The notes: generated from the sequence alone by a model not told the origin. Shown: positions 1 through 5,108, counted from the stretch's first letter. The stretch is 5,108 bases of DNA from Rubrobacter sp. (GCA_013815485.1 JACDGB010000173.1:1-5108), one strand, 5' to 3'. Translations and numbers: made by a program.

Positions 1-929
1 CACTCTCGGTCGGGGTGCTGACGGCGTTTTTGATCTACGTGCAGCAGTTCTTCCGTCCGATACAGCTCGTCTCCCAGGTCTACACCCAGGCCCAATCCGC
101 CCTCGCCGGCGCGGAGCGTATCTACGAGATCCTGGACGAGGACCCAGAACCTCCCGACCCGCCGGAGGCCGAAGAGACCGGCATCCCCGAAGGCCGCATC
201 TCCTTCGAAGATATTGCGTTCGCCTACGAGCCGGGCCGTCCCGTTTTGCACGGCGTTAGCTTCGAGGTGGAGCCGGGACAGACCGTGGCGCTCGTCGGCC
301 CGACCGGCGCTGGCAAGACGACCATCGCGAGCCTCATCCCACGTTTCTACGACGCGACGGAAGGAGGAATCCGGATAGACGGCCGCGACGTTCGCGCCTT
401 CGCCCGCAAGGACTTGCGGAGGAACATCGGGATCGTGCTCCAGGAGCCGTTTCTGTTCTCTGGCACGGTCGCGGAGAACATCGGCTACGGCCTGGACGAC
501 GCGGGCCGCGAGGAGATAGAGGCAGCGGCCCGCGCCGTTGACGCCAACGGCTTCATAGCCGAATTGCCTGACGGCTACGACACCGTTCTGGGGGAGGGTG
601 GCGGCTCGCTGAGTCAGGGGCAGCGGCAACTTCTGTCGTTCGCTCGGGCCGTGTTGACGGACCCGCGCATCCTGATATTGGACGAGGCGACGAGCAACAT
701 AGACACGCGCACGGAGGCCATCATCCAGGACGCGCTCGCCACGCTCTTGAAGGGGCGCACGAGCGTGGTGATCGCGCACCGCCTCAGCACCATCAGGGGC
801 GCGGATGTGATCCTCGCTATCAGAGATGGCCGTATCGCCGAGCGCGGGACCCACGCGGAGTTGTTGGAAAAAAACGGCCTCTACGCCGACCTCTATCGCC
901 GCCAGTTTCGGGAACGAGTACCATTATGA
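1..929 (+). CDS. ABC exporter, fused membrane-ATPase protein (3' part, 5' end outside window)
   Basis: The open frame runs in from the left edge (first full codon at 3), so the gene is partial and the GTG at 15 is not its start. Residues are numbered from position 15. Residues 1-40 look like the last transmembrane helix and its cytoplasmic extension, as in type IV (B-family) exporters. An acidic, proline-rich linker (41-55) follows, then a complete nucleotide-binding domain: Walker A GPTGAGKT (95-102), Q-loop Gln143, signature LSQGQ (199-203, a common variant of LSGGQ), Walker B ILILDE with catalytic Glu224, D-loop SNID (227-230) and switch His255. All ATPase residues are present, so this half should hydrolyse ATP. 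The family exports drugs, lipids or peptides as homo- or heterodimers, and the substrate cannot be read from this part. A partner half-transporter could lie upstream. It ends 31 nt before the stress-protein gene, so read-through transcription is possible. Confidence 0.95.
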   Translation, partial: LSVGVLTAFLIYVQQFFRPIQLVSQVYTQAQSALAGAERIYEILDEDPEPPDPPEAEETGIPEGRISFEDIAFAYEPGRPVLHGVSFEVEPGQTVALVGPTGAGKTTIASLIPRFYDATEGGIRIDGRDVRAFARKDLRRNIGIVLQEPFLFSGTVAENIGYGLDDAGREEIEAAARAVDANGFIAELPDGYDTVLGEGGGSLSQGQRQLLSFARAVLTDPRILILDEATSNIDTRTEAIIQDALATLLKGRTSVVIAHRLSTIRGADVILAIRDGRIAERGTHAELLEKNGLYADLYRRQFRERVPL

Positions 930-946
930 GAGTATTTCCAGTTCGT

Positions 947-955
947 GGAGAGGAG
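947..955 (+). promoter_or_regulatory. Ribosome binding site of the universal stress protein gene
   Basis: GGAGAGGAG lies 5 nt before the ATG at 961. It decides the start: the same frame is open upstream to 826, but that part overlaps the end of the ABC exporter gene in another frame and has no such site. Confidence 0.8.
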
Positions 956-960
956 ATCGA

Positions 961-1827
961 ATGAACGGTTTTTCAGAGAGGATCCTACTATCCACCGACG
1001 GCTCCGAAGACGCGATCCGGGCTACCGAGGCGGCTTTGGACCTTGCGAACAGGTCGGGCTCGGAGTTGCACGTCGTCCACGTCTGGACCGATGTACCCGG
1101 TTTCGCCCACAAGTTCGTGAAGGCGGAGCTAAGGCGGCAGGGACAGGAGAAGCTCGACGAGCAGGTGGGCAAGATCGAGGATTCCGGCGGGCGAGTGACC
1201 CAGGCCCATCTCCGGGGAGGGCGCACCTCCAACGAGATAATTGCCCTGAGCGACGAGATCGGGACCGGGTTATTGGTCGTTGGAAGCCGCGGACTCGGCA
1301 CGGTGAAACGCATCCTGATGGGAAGCCACTCCGAGGAGATCGTCCACCACGCTCACGTCCCTGTCCTGGTAATACGCGGTGGAGAGAGTCTGTGGCCTCC
1401 ATCCCGCATCGTCATGGGGGAGGATTTCTCGGACGACGCCCGCCGCGCCGGAGACCTGGCGGCGAGCATCGGGAGCCACTACGGTTCACGGGGTCTGCTC
1501 GTCTACGCTCACCCGGACCTGCCGGAGATGCCGGAGGGAGAGGCGCGAGAGGAGATCCAGGACATGCGCGAGCGCGACGAGGCGCGGCTTGAGGAACGGG
1601 CCACCGAACTGGAAGGAATCCTGGGGAGCCGACCCGATATTCGAGTCTCCGACGGCTACCCGGCCTCCGTCTTGCTCGAGGCGGTCCAGGGGGAAGAGCG
1701 TCCGTCCTTCGTGGCCGTCGGCAGCCAGGGTCTGTCGGGTGTGCGCCGCACGCGGATGGGGAGCGTCTCCACTAAAGTCGTGACGGCCTCGCGCGGACCA
1801 GTCCTCGTCTGCCCGCGCGTCGAGTAG
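961..1827 (+). CDS. Universal stress protein, two tandem UspA domains
   Basis: A cytoplasmic protein of 288 residues, the usual length for tandem-Usp proteins. Domain 1 (about 6-139) opens with the strand ILLSTDGSE, where Asp13 is the usual adenine-contacting residue. It carries the ATP-binding pattern G-x2-G-x9-G-S at Gly108, Gly111, Gly121 and Ser122. Domain 2 (about 149-285) opens with RIVMGEDFS (Asp155) and has the same pattern at Gly254, Gly257, Gly267 and Ser268. Both sites therefore look able to bind nucleotide. Residues about 189-220 of domain 2 form a highly charged, probably helical insert. Usp proteins respond to starvation, oxidants, hypoxia or other stress, and their biochemical output is often unknown. 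The dioxygenase gene follows after 24 nt and probably shares the transcript, which suggests a stress-linked operon. The start is set by the strong binding site just upstream. Confidence 0.93.
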   Translation: MNGFSERILLSTDGSEDAIRATEAALDLANRSGSELHVVHVWTDVPGFAHKFVKAELRRQGQEKLDEQVGKIEDSGGRVTQAHLRGGRTSNEIIALSDEIGTGLLVVGSRGLGTVKRILMGSHSEEIVHHAHVPVLVIRGGESLWPPSRIVMGEDFSDDARRAGDLAASIGSHYGSRGLLVYAHPDLPEMPEGEAREEIQDMRERDEARLEERATELEGILGSRPDIRVSDGYPASVLLEAVQGEERPSFVAVGSQGLSGVRRTRMGSVSTKVVTASRGPVLVCPRVE

Positions 1828-1838
1828 ATGAATCTTTC

Positions 1839-1846
1839 GGAAGGAG
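1839..1846 (+). promoter_or_regulatory. Ribosome binding site choosing the internal ATG of the dioxygenase gene
   Basis: GGAAGGAG is 5 nt before the ATG at 1852. Another in-frame ATG at 1828 directly follows the stop of the upstream gene but has no ribosome binding site of its own. Starting at 1852 also places the first metal-binding histidine at residue 11, the usual place in this family. Confidence 0.75.
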
Positions 1847-1851
1847 CGGGC

Positions 1852-2811
1852 ATGAGGAGCATTGGGACTACGGGCATACACCACGTCACCGCGATCTCGG
1901 GAGACCCTCAACGCAACGTGGACTTCCAAGCGGGCCTCCTGGGTCTTCGGATGGTCAAGAAGACCGTGAACTTCGATGACCCGGAGACCTACCACCTCTA
2001 CTACGGCGACGGAGCGGGGAGCCCCGGAACCATCATGACCTTCTTCCCGTGGAAGACAGCGCCGAAGGGTAGGATCGGGGCCGGACAACTCGTCACGACT
2101 TCGTTCTCCATCCCGGCTGACTCTCTTGGCTACTGGACGGAGCGGCTCGTCGAAGGCGGCGTCCGCTTCGAGCGACCCCGCGACCGATTCGGGGAGACGG
2201 TCCTCACCTTCTCAGACCCCGACGGCCTGCGCGTGGAACTCGTGGCCGCCCACGACGCACGCGATGGATGGGCAGACGGGCCGACTTCAGCCGACGACTC
2301 GATTCGCGGCTTCCATCACGTCACCCTCGCGGTCGAGGACCCGGAGCGCACCGCGCAACTAATGACCGGGACACTGGGCTTCCGGCAGGCGGAAGAGATG
2401 GAGGGCCGCACAAGGTTCGTGACTGGCGAGGGCGGGCCTGGAAACATTGTGGACCTCTCCGGGGCGGCGGGTTTCCCGAGGGGCGCGATGGGCGTCGGGA
2501 CCGTGCATCACGTCGCGTTCCGGGTGCCGGATGAGGAAGCACAGCTCGCACTGCGGGAGGAGGTCTCCGCCCGAGGCTACGACGTGACGCCCGTGCTCGA
2601 CCGCAACTACTTCCGCTCCATCTACTTCCGGGAGCCTGGCGGGGTCTTGTTCGAGATCGCCACCGACCCGCCCGGCTTCGCCGTGGACGAGCCGCCGGAA
2701 GAACTCGGGGGACACCTCAAGCTCCCGCCCTGGCTGGAGAAGCGCCGCGAACATCTGGAAGAGGCTCTTCCTCCACTCCATCTCCCTGCCGGGACCGGAG
2801 ATCGCGCATGA
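1852..2811 (+). CDS. Ring-cleaving dioxygenase, VOC family (hydroquinone/catechol type; MhqO/MhqE/PcpA-like)
   Basis: A 319-residue protein with two glyoxalase/dioxygenase (VOC) modules, about 7-135 and 152-273, and a charged tail. The likely Fe(II) ligands are His11 (GIHHVT), His220 (TVHHVAF) and Glu268 (VLFEIA), the extradiol-type 2-His-1-carboxylate set. His10, Thr13, His219, Arg251 and Tyr258 also sit where the second-shell residues of the hydroquinone dioxygenase PcpA are expected (recalled from the literature, not aligned here). Proteins of this group insert O2 to open the ring of hydroquinones or catechols. The Bacillus relatives MhqA/E/O belong to the MhqR regulon for resistance to methylhydroquinone and other electrophiles. 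The neighbouring MhqD-like hydrolase, joined by an ATGA overlap, supports this reading. The true substrate is unknown. The start at 1852 is preferred to 1828 because of the ribosome binding site. Confidence 0.9.
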   Translation: MRSIGTTGIHHVTAISGDPQRNVDFQAGLLGLRMVKKTVNFDDPETYHLYYGDGAGSPGTIMTFFPWKTAPKGRIGAGQLVTTSFSIPADSLGYWTERLVEGGVRFERPRDRFGETVLTFSDPDGLRVELVAAHDARDGWADGPTSADDSIRGFHHVTLAVEDPERTAQLMTGTLGFRQAEEMEGRTRFVTGEGGPGNIVDLSGAAGFPRGAMGVGTVHHVAFRVPDEEAQLALREEVSARGYDVTPVLDRNYFRSIYFREPGGVLFEIATDPPGFAVDEPPEELGGHLKLPPWLEKRREHLEEALPPLHLPAGTGDRA

Positions 2812-3437
2812 GCGAGGATCTGGGTTTCGTCCATCGCTTCGAGCCTGGCGACGGGTCGGGCGTCACGCTGTTGCTCCTCCACGGGACGGGTGGCGACGAG
2901 AACGATCTGATACCGCTTGGTAGTGAGATCCTACCAGGCGCCGCCCTCCTGAGCCCGCGCGGCAAGACCCTGGAGCACGGCGCGCCGCGCTTCTTCCGGC
3001 GTCTCGCCGAGGGCGTCTTCGACCACGAAGACCTCTTGCTCCGCACTCACGAGCTGGCGGGTTTCATCGAAGCCGCCATGAAACAGTACGAGTTGGACCC
3101 CGCGAAGCTCGTCGCCGCCGGATACTCCAACGGCGCCAACATCGCCGCCAGCCTCACGCTGCTTCATCCAGGGTTGCTCAGAGCAGCGGTGTTATTCCGG
3201 GCGATGGTCCCCTTCGAGCCGGAGACCACCCCCGACCTCGCCGGGATGCCCGTTTTCATAGCAGCGGGCCGGAGAGACCAGATGATCCCACCCGATAACA
3301 CCGAACGTCTCGCCGAGACCCTACGCGAAGCCGGCGCGGACGTTGACCTCCGCTGGCGCGACATCGGACACGGCCTCACCTACGAGGAGGTCATGGAGGC
3401 GAAGGGGTGGCTCGCGGAGATCCCGCCCCTCCGATGA
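2808..3437 (+). CDS. Alpha/beta hydrolase, phospholipase/carboxylesterase family (MhqD-like)
   Basis: A cytoplasmic serine hydrolase of 209 residues, the normal size for the small esterase/phospholipase family. The oxyanion-hole loop is HGTGGDE (25-31). The nucleophile elbow is GYSNG with Ser107, the acid is Asp157 in GRRDQMIP, and the base is His188 in GHGL, so the catalytic triad is complete. The GYSNG elbow and the length match the MhqD/YodD group, which in Bacillus is paired with an MhqE/MhqO dioxygenase in quinone-resistance operons. The ATG overlaps the dioxygenase stop codon (ATGA), which implies translational coupling; a modest GGAG lies 7 nt upstream of the start. By inference it may hydrolyse an ester or a ring-opened product made by the preceding enzyme, but the substrate is not established. 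Another esterase of the same fold remains possible. Confidence 0.92.
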   Translation: MSEDLGFVHRFEPGDGSGVTLLLLHGTGGDENDLIPLGSEILPGAALLSPRGKTLEHGAPRFFRRLAEGVFDHEDLLLRTHELAGFIEAAMKQYELDPAKLVAAGYSNGANIAASLTLLHPGLLRAAVLFRAMVPFEPETTPDLAGMPVFIAAGRRDQMIPPDNTERLAETLREAGADVDLRWRDIGHGLTYEEVMEAKGWLAEIPPLR

Positions 3438-3440
3438 TCT

Positions 3441-3470
3441 CCAGGCCAGACGCGAGCCGCCGCGGCCTGG
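3441..3470 (+). terminator. Inverted repeat just after the hydrolase gene, possible terminator
   Basis: CCAGGCC (3441-3447) and GGCCTGG (3464-3470) form a perfect 7-bp GC-rich stem around a 16-nt loop, 3 nt after the hydrolase stop. The place suits a transcription end for the operon. No T-run follows, so it is not a classic intrinsic terminator. Confidence 0.35.
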
Positions 3471-3506
3471 TCCGCGCCCCGCTAGCATCACCGCAGAGGA
3501 CTGCCG

Positions 3507-3607
3507 GTGGCCGAGGCGGCAAGCTGGAAAATTCCCCCACCGGTGGCGCAGTTCATCGAGGCTGGGCGAATGAGGACTTTCCGGCAGTGTGGGAATCGAC
3601 GAAGTAG
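3507..3607 (+). pseudogene. Possible decayed, frameshifted N-terminal remnant of an NTF2/SnoaL-like gene
   Basis: A GTG at 3507, 7 nt after GAGG (3496-3499), opens a frame whose product contains KIPPPVAQFIEA. This resembles the N-terminus of NTF2-like/SnoaL-type proteins, which often read PPPVAAF.EA.NAGD. At about 3561-3566 the similarity appears to move to another frame, which gives ANEDFPAVW and then TAG at 3605-3607. A one-base change would join the two halves as FIEA-x-ANEDF. Nothing recognisable follows, so if real it is a fragment of about 33 codons. The family match is from memory and the segment is short, so chance similarity is possible. Confidence 0.3.
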
Positions 3608-3630
3608 TAACAGGAAATTTACGAATACAT

Positions 3631-3659
3631 GGCGCAAACGGTGCGCATGGGGATGCGCC
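3631..3659 (+). repeat. Competing GC-rich hairpins in the globin upstream region
   Basis: Three arms can pair in different ways: GGCGCA at 3631-3636, TGCGCAT at 3642-3648 and ATGCGCC at 3653-3659. The second and third give GCGCAT/ATGCGC, 6 bp with a GGGG loop (3643-3658). The first can instead pair with the third (GGCGCA/TGCGCC) or with the second (GCGCA/TGCGC). Whether the region is transcribed as a leader is unknown, and there is no poly-T run. Confidence 0.4.
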
Positions 3660-3672
3660 GGGCTTCGAGAAG

Positions 3673-3688
3673 TGTGATCATGCTCACG
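3673..3688. promoter_or_regulatory. CRP/FNR-family-like operator upstream of the globin gene
   Basis: TGTGATCATGCTCACG fits the classic TGTGA-N6-TCACA pattern in 9 of 10 fixed positions. The core GTGA-t-CATG-c-TCAC is symmetric except for one base pair. It ends 40 nt before the globin ATG. A weak -10-like GATAGT begins at 3688, so a bound protein could touch the promoter. The regulator is not in the window. Confidence 0.45.
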
Positions 3689-3711
3689 ATAGTTGGCGCA
3701 CAGGGGAAACG

Positions 3712-3720
3712 GGAGGAAGG
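3712..3720 (+). promoter_or_regulatory. Ribosome binding site of the truncated hemoglobin gene
   Basis: GGAGGAAGG lies 8 nt before the ATG at 3729. It rules out the in-frame TTG at 3693, which lies upstream of it and would add 12 residues unlike the globin family. Confidence 0.75.
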
Positions 3721-3728
3721 GAGAGTAT

Positions 3729-4151
3729 ATGCAGAGCCAGGGCGAACCCACGCTCTACGACAGGCTCGGGGGCGCGTACAACATCGCCGTCGTCGTCGAT
3801 GACTTCATAGATCGGATCATGGTCGACGATAGGTTGAACGCGAATCCCCGCGTGGACGAAGCGCACCACAGGGTATCGCCATCGGGGTTCAAGTATTACG
3901 TCACGGAGATGGTCTGTTGGGCGGCTGGTGGACCTCAGACGTATTCCGGGCGCACCATGGGCGACTCCCACCGGCACTTGATGATCACCGACGAAGAGTG
4001 GACGGCGTTCATGGATGACTTCCAGCAGACGCTGGACAAATTCGAGGTGCCTCAGCTGGAGCAGGTGGAGTTGACGCCCATAGTGGAGAGTACGAAGGAC
4101 TCCATAGTGGTCAGCCCACCCTTCCAGAAAGGCGCGGTGGAAGCGTCCTAG
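3729..4151 (+). CDS. Truncated hemoglobin, group I-like
   Basis: A 140-residue haem protein with the short 2-over-2 globin fold. It opens with TLYDRLGGAYNI (8-19), the A-helix and first glycine motif of group I. The GGPQTYSGRTM segment (67-77) precedes the proximal haem ligand His81 in MGDSHRHL, four residues after Met77. An extra tail of about 30 residues follows the globin core (after about 108). Aligned by eye to Mycobacterium tuberculosis TrHbN, the distal pocket is unusual: B10 is Ile27 in DDFIDR instead of Tyr, E7 is Phe54 and E11 is Val58 instead of Gln, with Cys63-Trp64 nearby. The family binds O2 and NO, and several members detoxify NO, but the loss of Tyr B10 makes a standard dioxygenase role uncertain. 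A CRP/FNR-like palindrome lies upstream. The MOSC gene follows after 56 nt and may be cotranscribed. Confidence 0.92.
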   Translation: MQSQGEPTLYDRLGGAYNIAVVVDDFIDRIMVDDRLNANPRVDEAHHRVSPSGFKYYVTEMVCWAAGGPQTYSGRTMGDSHRHLMITDEEWTAFMDDFQQTLDKFEVPQLEQVELTPIVESTKDSIVVSPPFQKGAVEAS

Positions 4152-4154
4152 ATG

Positions 4155-4173
4155 GTTCGCAATAATCACGAAC
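4155..4173 (+). repeat. Short inverted repeat between the globin and MOSC genes
   Basis: GTTCG (4155-4159) and CGAAC (4169-4173) could form a 5-bp stem with a 9-nt AT-rich loop. It is too weak to call a terminator, and no other signal is visible in this 56-bp gap apart from the next ribosome binding site. Confidence 0.2.
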
Positions 4174-4191
4174 GGCAAGCACGAGTTTCAG

Positions 4192-4200
4192 GGAGAGGAG
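4192..4200 (+). promoter_or_regulatory. Ribosome binding site of the MOSC gene
   Basis: GGAGAGGAG ends 7 nt before the ATG at 4208. The in-frame TTG at 4202 is only 1 nt away, too close to be used, so ATG is the likely start. Confidence 0.75.
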
Positions 4201-4207
4201 TTTGGAC

Positions 4208-5005
4208 ATGAGTATCGTCGGAACGGTGGATAGCCTGTGGCGCTATCCGGTCAAGAGCATGGGCGGCGAGGAGTTGGAGGAAGCCTTCATGGGGTTCTCC
4301 GGGGTCTATGGCGACCGCTACTTTGCCTTCAGGAGTCCGGCCAGCCCGAAGGGGTTCCCATACCTGACGGGGCGTGAACAAGAGCAGATGCTCCGGTATC
4401 GTCCCAGGTTCCGGCATCCAGAGAAGGCCAGTCAGCCTCCCAACCTGGCGGCGGCGGAGCGCATCGCGCCTGGCATCAACCCGGTGAACGCGGATCCGGC
4501 GGACATGAGCGTGGATGTCCTGACCCCTTCGGGAACGACCCTCACGGTCGAAGACCCAGAGCTGTTGAGCATGCTCAACGAAGGGGTTGGCGTTGGGGAC
4601 GAGCACGCTCTCACGCTCGTGCGCTCGGAGCGGGCGCTGACCGATTGCCGGCCCGTCTCGCTGATCTCCTTGCAGACCGTGGATCAAATCGGCGAGGAGC
4701 TCGGAAACGGACTCGACCGGCGGCGTTTCCGGGCTAACATCTATCTGGACTTCGAGGAGGCGGAAGGCTTCGCTGAAGGTGAGTTCGTCGGTCGTTCGCT
4801 GCGCGTCGGTTCCAAAGCGGTGGTCGCAATTCTGGAGCGCGACCCGCGCTGCAAGATGATCTCCCTTGACCCCGACACGGGAGAACATGATCCCCAGGTC
4901 CTCCGGCAGGTCGCCCAGGCCCACGACAACCTGGCCGGCGTCTATTGCGCCGTGCTGGTGGAAGGAATGGTCAGGGCGGGCGATCCGGTCGAACTGGTGA
5001 CCTGA
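4208..5005 (+). CDS. MOSC-domain protein, YcbX/mARC-like molybdenum-cofactor enzyme
   Basis: A 265-residue protein with an N-terminal MOSC beta-barrel domain (about 4-115, opening with WRYPVKSMGGEEL) and a C-terminal MOSC domain (about 130-263). YPVKS (Lys16, Ser17) and GDRYF (Arg37) correspond to cofactor-contacting segments in mARC proteins. RCKMISLDPDTG (214-225) contains Cys215, equivalent to the cysteine that ligates molybdenum in mARC. AGDPVEL near the C-terminus is typical of MOSC. Family members carry Moco and reduce N-hydroxylated compounds such as hydroxylamines and amidoximes; mARC can also reduce nitrite to NO. E. coli YcbX carries its own ferredoxin domain, but here the protein stops after MOSC, so electrons must come from a separate partner not seen in the window. 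It follows the globin gene by 56 nt. The exact substrate is unknown, and a sulfur-carrier role is a less likely alternative. Confidence 0.9.
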   Translation: MSIVGTVDSLWRYPVKSMGGEELEEAFMGFSGVYGDRYFAFRSPASPKGFPYLTGREQEQMLRYRPRFRHPEKASQPPNLAAAERIAPGINPVNADPADMSVDVLTPSGTTLTVEDPELLSMLNEGVGVGDEHALTLVRSERALTDCRPVSLISLQTVDQIGEELGNGLDRRRFRANIYLDFEEAEGFAEGEFVGRSLRVGSKAVVAILERDPRCKMISLDPDTGEHDPQVLRQVAQAHDNLAGVYCAVLVEGMVRAGDPVELVT

Positions 5006-5043
5006 GAGCTTCCTTCGAGGGGTCGCGTGGGATCGTAAGCGGA

Positions 5044-5108
5044 TCAGCCGGCGATGGCGACCGCGGCGATCAGGGCTACGTTGAAGGCCACGAAGGAGAG
5101 GCCAAACG
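5044..5108 (-). CDS. C-terminal end of a probable membrane protein, 5' part outside window
   Basis: On the minus strand the frame entering from the right edge reads 20 residues, FGLSFVAFNVALIAAVAIAG, and ends at a TGA (complement of 5044-5046). The residues are almost all hydrophobic, as in a C-terminal transmembrane helix. The gene converges on the MOSC gene with 38 bp between the stops. No convincing terminator is visible in that gap. The family cannot be named from 20 residues, and a chance open frame this short cannot be excluded, although the composition and the convergent layout make a real gene end likely. Confidence 0.5.
   Translation of the reverse strand, partial: FGLSFVAFNVALIAAVAIAG

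Noticed and set aside
826..960. Upstream extension of the stress-protein frame
   Set aside because: It overlaps the ABC exporter end in another frame, reads as non-family sequence, and lies before the strong ribosome binding site at 947-955.
1828..1851. Earlier ATG of the dioxygenase, directly after the Usp stop
   Set aside because: It has no ribosome binding site, while GGAAGGAG precedes the ATG at 1852. The family N-terminus fits the later start, although coupled initiation at 1828 cannot be fully excluded.
1486..2088. Minus-strand open frame of 200 codons across the Usp-dioxygenase junction
   Set aside because: It is antisense to two well-supported genes and has no recognisable domain. 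Long antisense frames are expected in GC-rich DNA.
3589..3810. Small plus-strand open frame across the globin upstream region
   Set aside because: It overlaps the globin start in another frame, has no ribosome binding site, and its product has no recognisable features.
3684..4178. Minus-strand open frame of 164 codons opposite the globin gene
   Set aside because: It is a shadow of the globin coding region, with no domain and no supporting context.
4166..4924. Long minus-strand open frame (252 codons) opposite the MOSC gene
   Set aside because: It mirrors the codon bias of the MOSC gene. Its translation shows no known motif, and the opposite strand has clear family motifs and a ribosome binding site.
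5006..5043. Possible terminator between the convergent genes
   Set aside because: Only trivial stems (such as CCT-TCG-AGG) were found and there is no T-run on either strand, so no terminator was called.
1..5108. CRISPR array, insertion sequence, toxin-antitoxin or phage-defence system
   Set aside because: No spaced direct repeats, transposase, terminal inverted repeats or defence domains were seen on either strand.

Overview
The window is GC-rich, with strong GGAGG-type ribosome binding sites, tight gene spacing and G/C-ending codons. This suggests a high-GC bacterium. A deep-branching actinobacterium of the Rubrobacter kind would fit, but that is an inference from composition and gene content, not from a marker gene. 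No rRNA, tRNA, CRISPR array, insertion sequence or phage gene is visible.

Layout. (1) Positions 1-929, + strand: the C-terminal part of an ABC exporter with fused membrane and ATPase domains, cut by the left edge. (2) 961-3437, + strand: a probable three-gene operon of a tandem universal stress protein, a two-domain VOC dioxygenase of the hydroquinone/catechol ring-cleaving type, and an MhqD-like alpha/beta hydrolase. The first junction has a 24-nt gap and the second is a 4-nt ATGA overlap. The dioxygenase plus hydrolase pair resembles the mhqED/mhqNOP quinone-resistance genes of Bacillus. (3) 3438-3728: a 291-bp intergenic region. It holds an inverted repeat just after the hydrolase, a possible frameshifted remnant of an NTF2/SnoaL-like gene, a set of competing GC-rich hairpins, and a CRP/FNR-type palindrome 40 nt before the next start codon. 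(4) 3729-5005, + strand: a group I-like truncated hemoglobin with an unusually apolar predicted distal haem pocket, then a MOSC-domain protein of the YcbX/mARC type with its molybdenum-cofactor residues in place. (5) 5044-5108, - strand: the last 20 codons of a convergent gene ending in a hydrophobic helix, cut by the right edge.

Taken together, the complete genes read as a stress and redox neighbourhood. The operon suggests removal of hydroquinones or other aromatic electrophiles. The globin and MOSC pair suggests handling of O2, NO or nitrogen oxides, or reduction of N-oxygenated compounds. These roles are inferred from families and residues. All individual families are known. The points most worth checking are the globin pocket, the CRP/FNR-like operator, and the globin-MOSC pairing.
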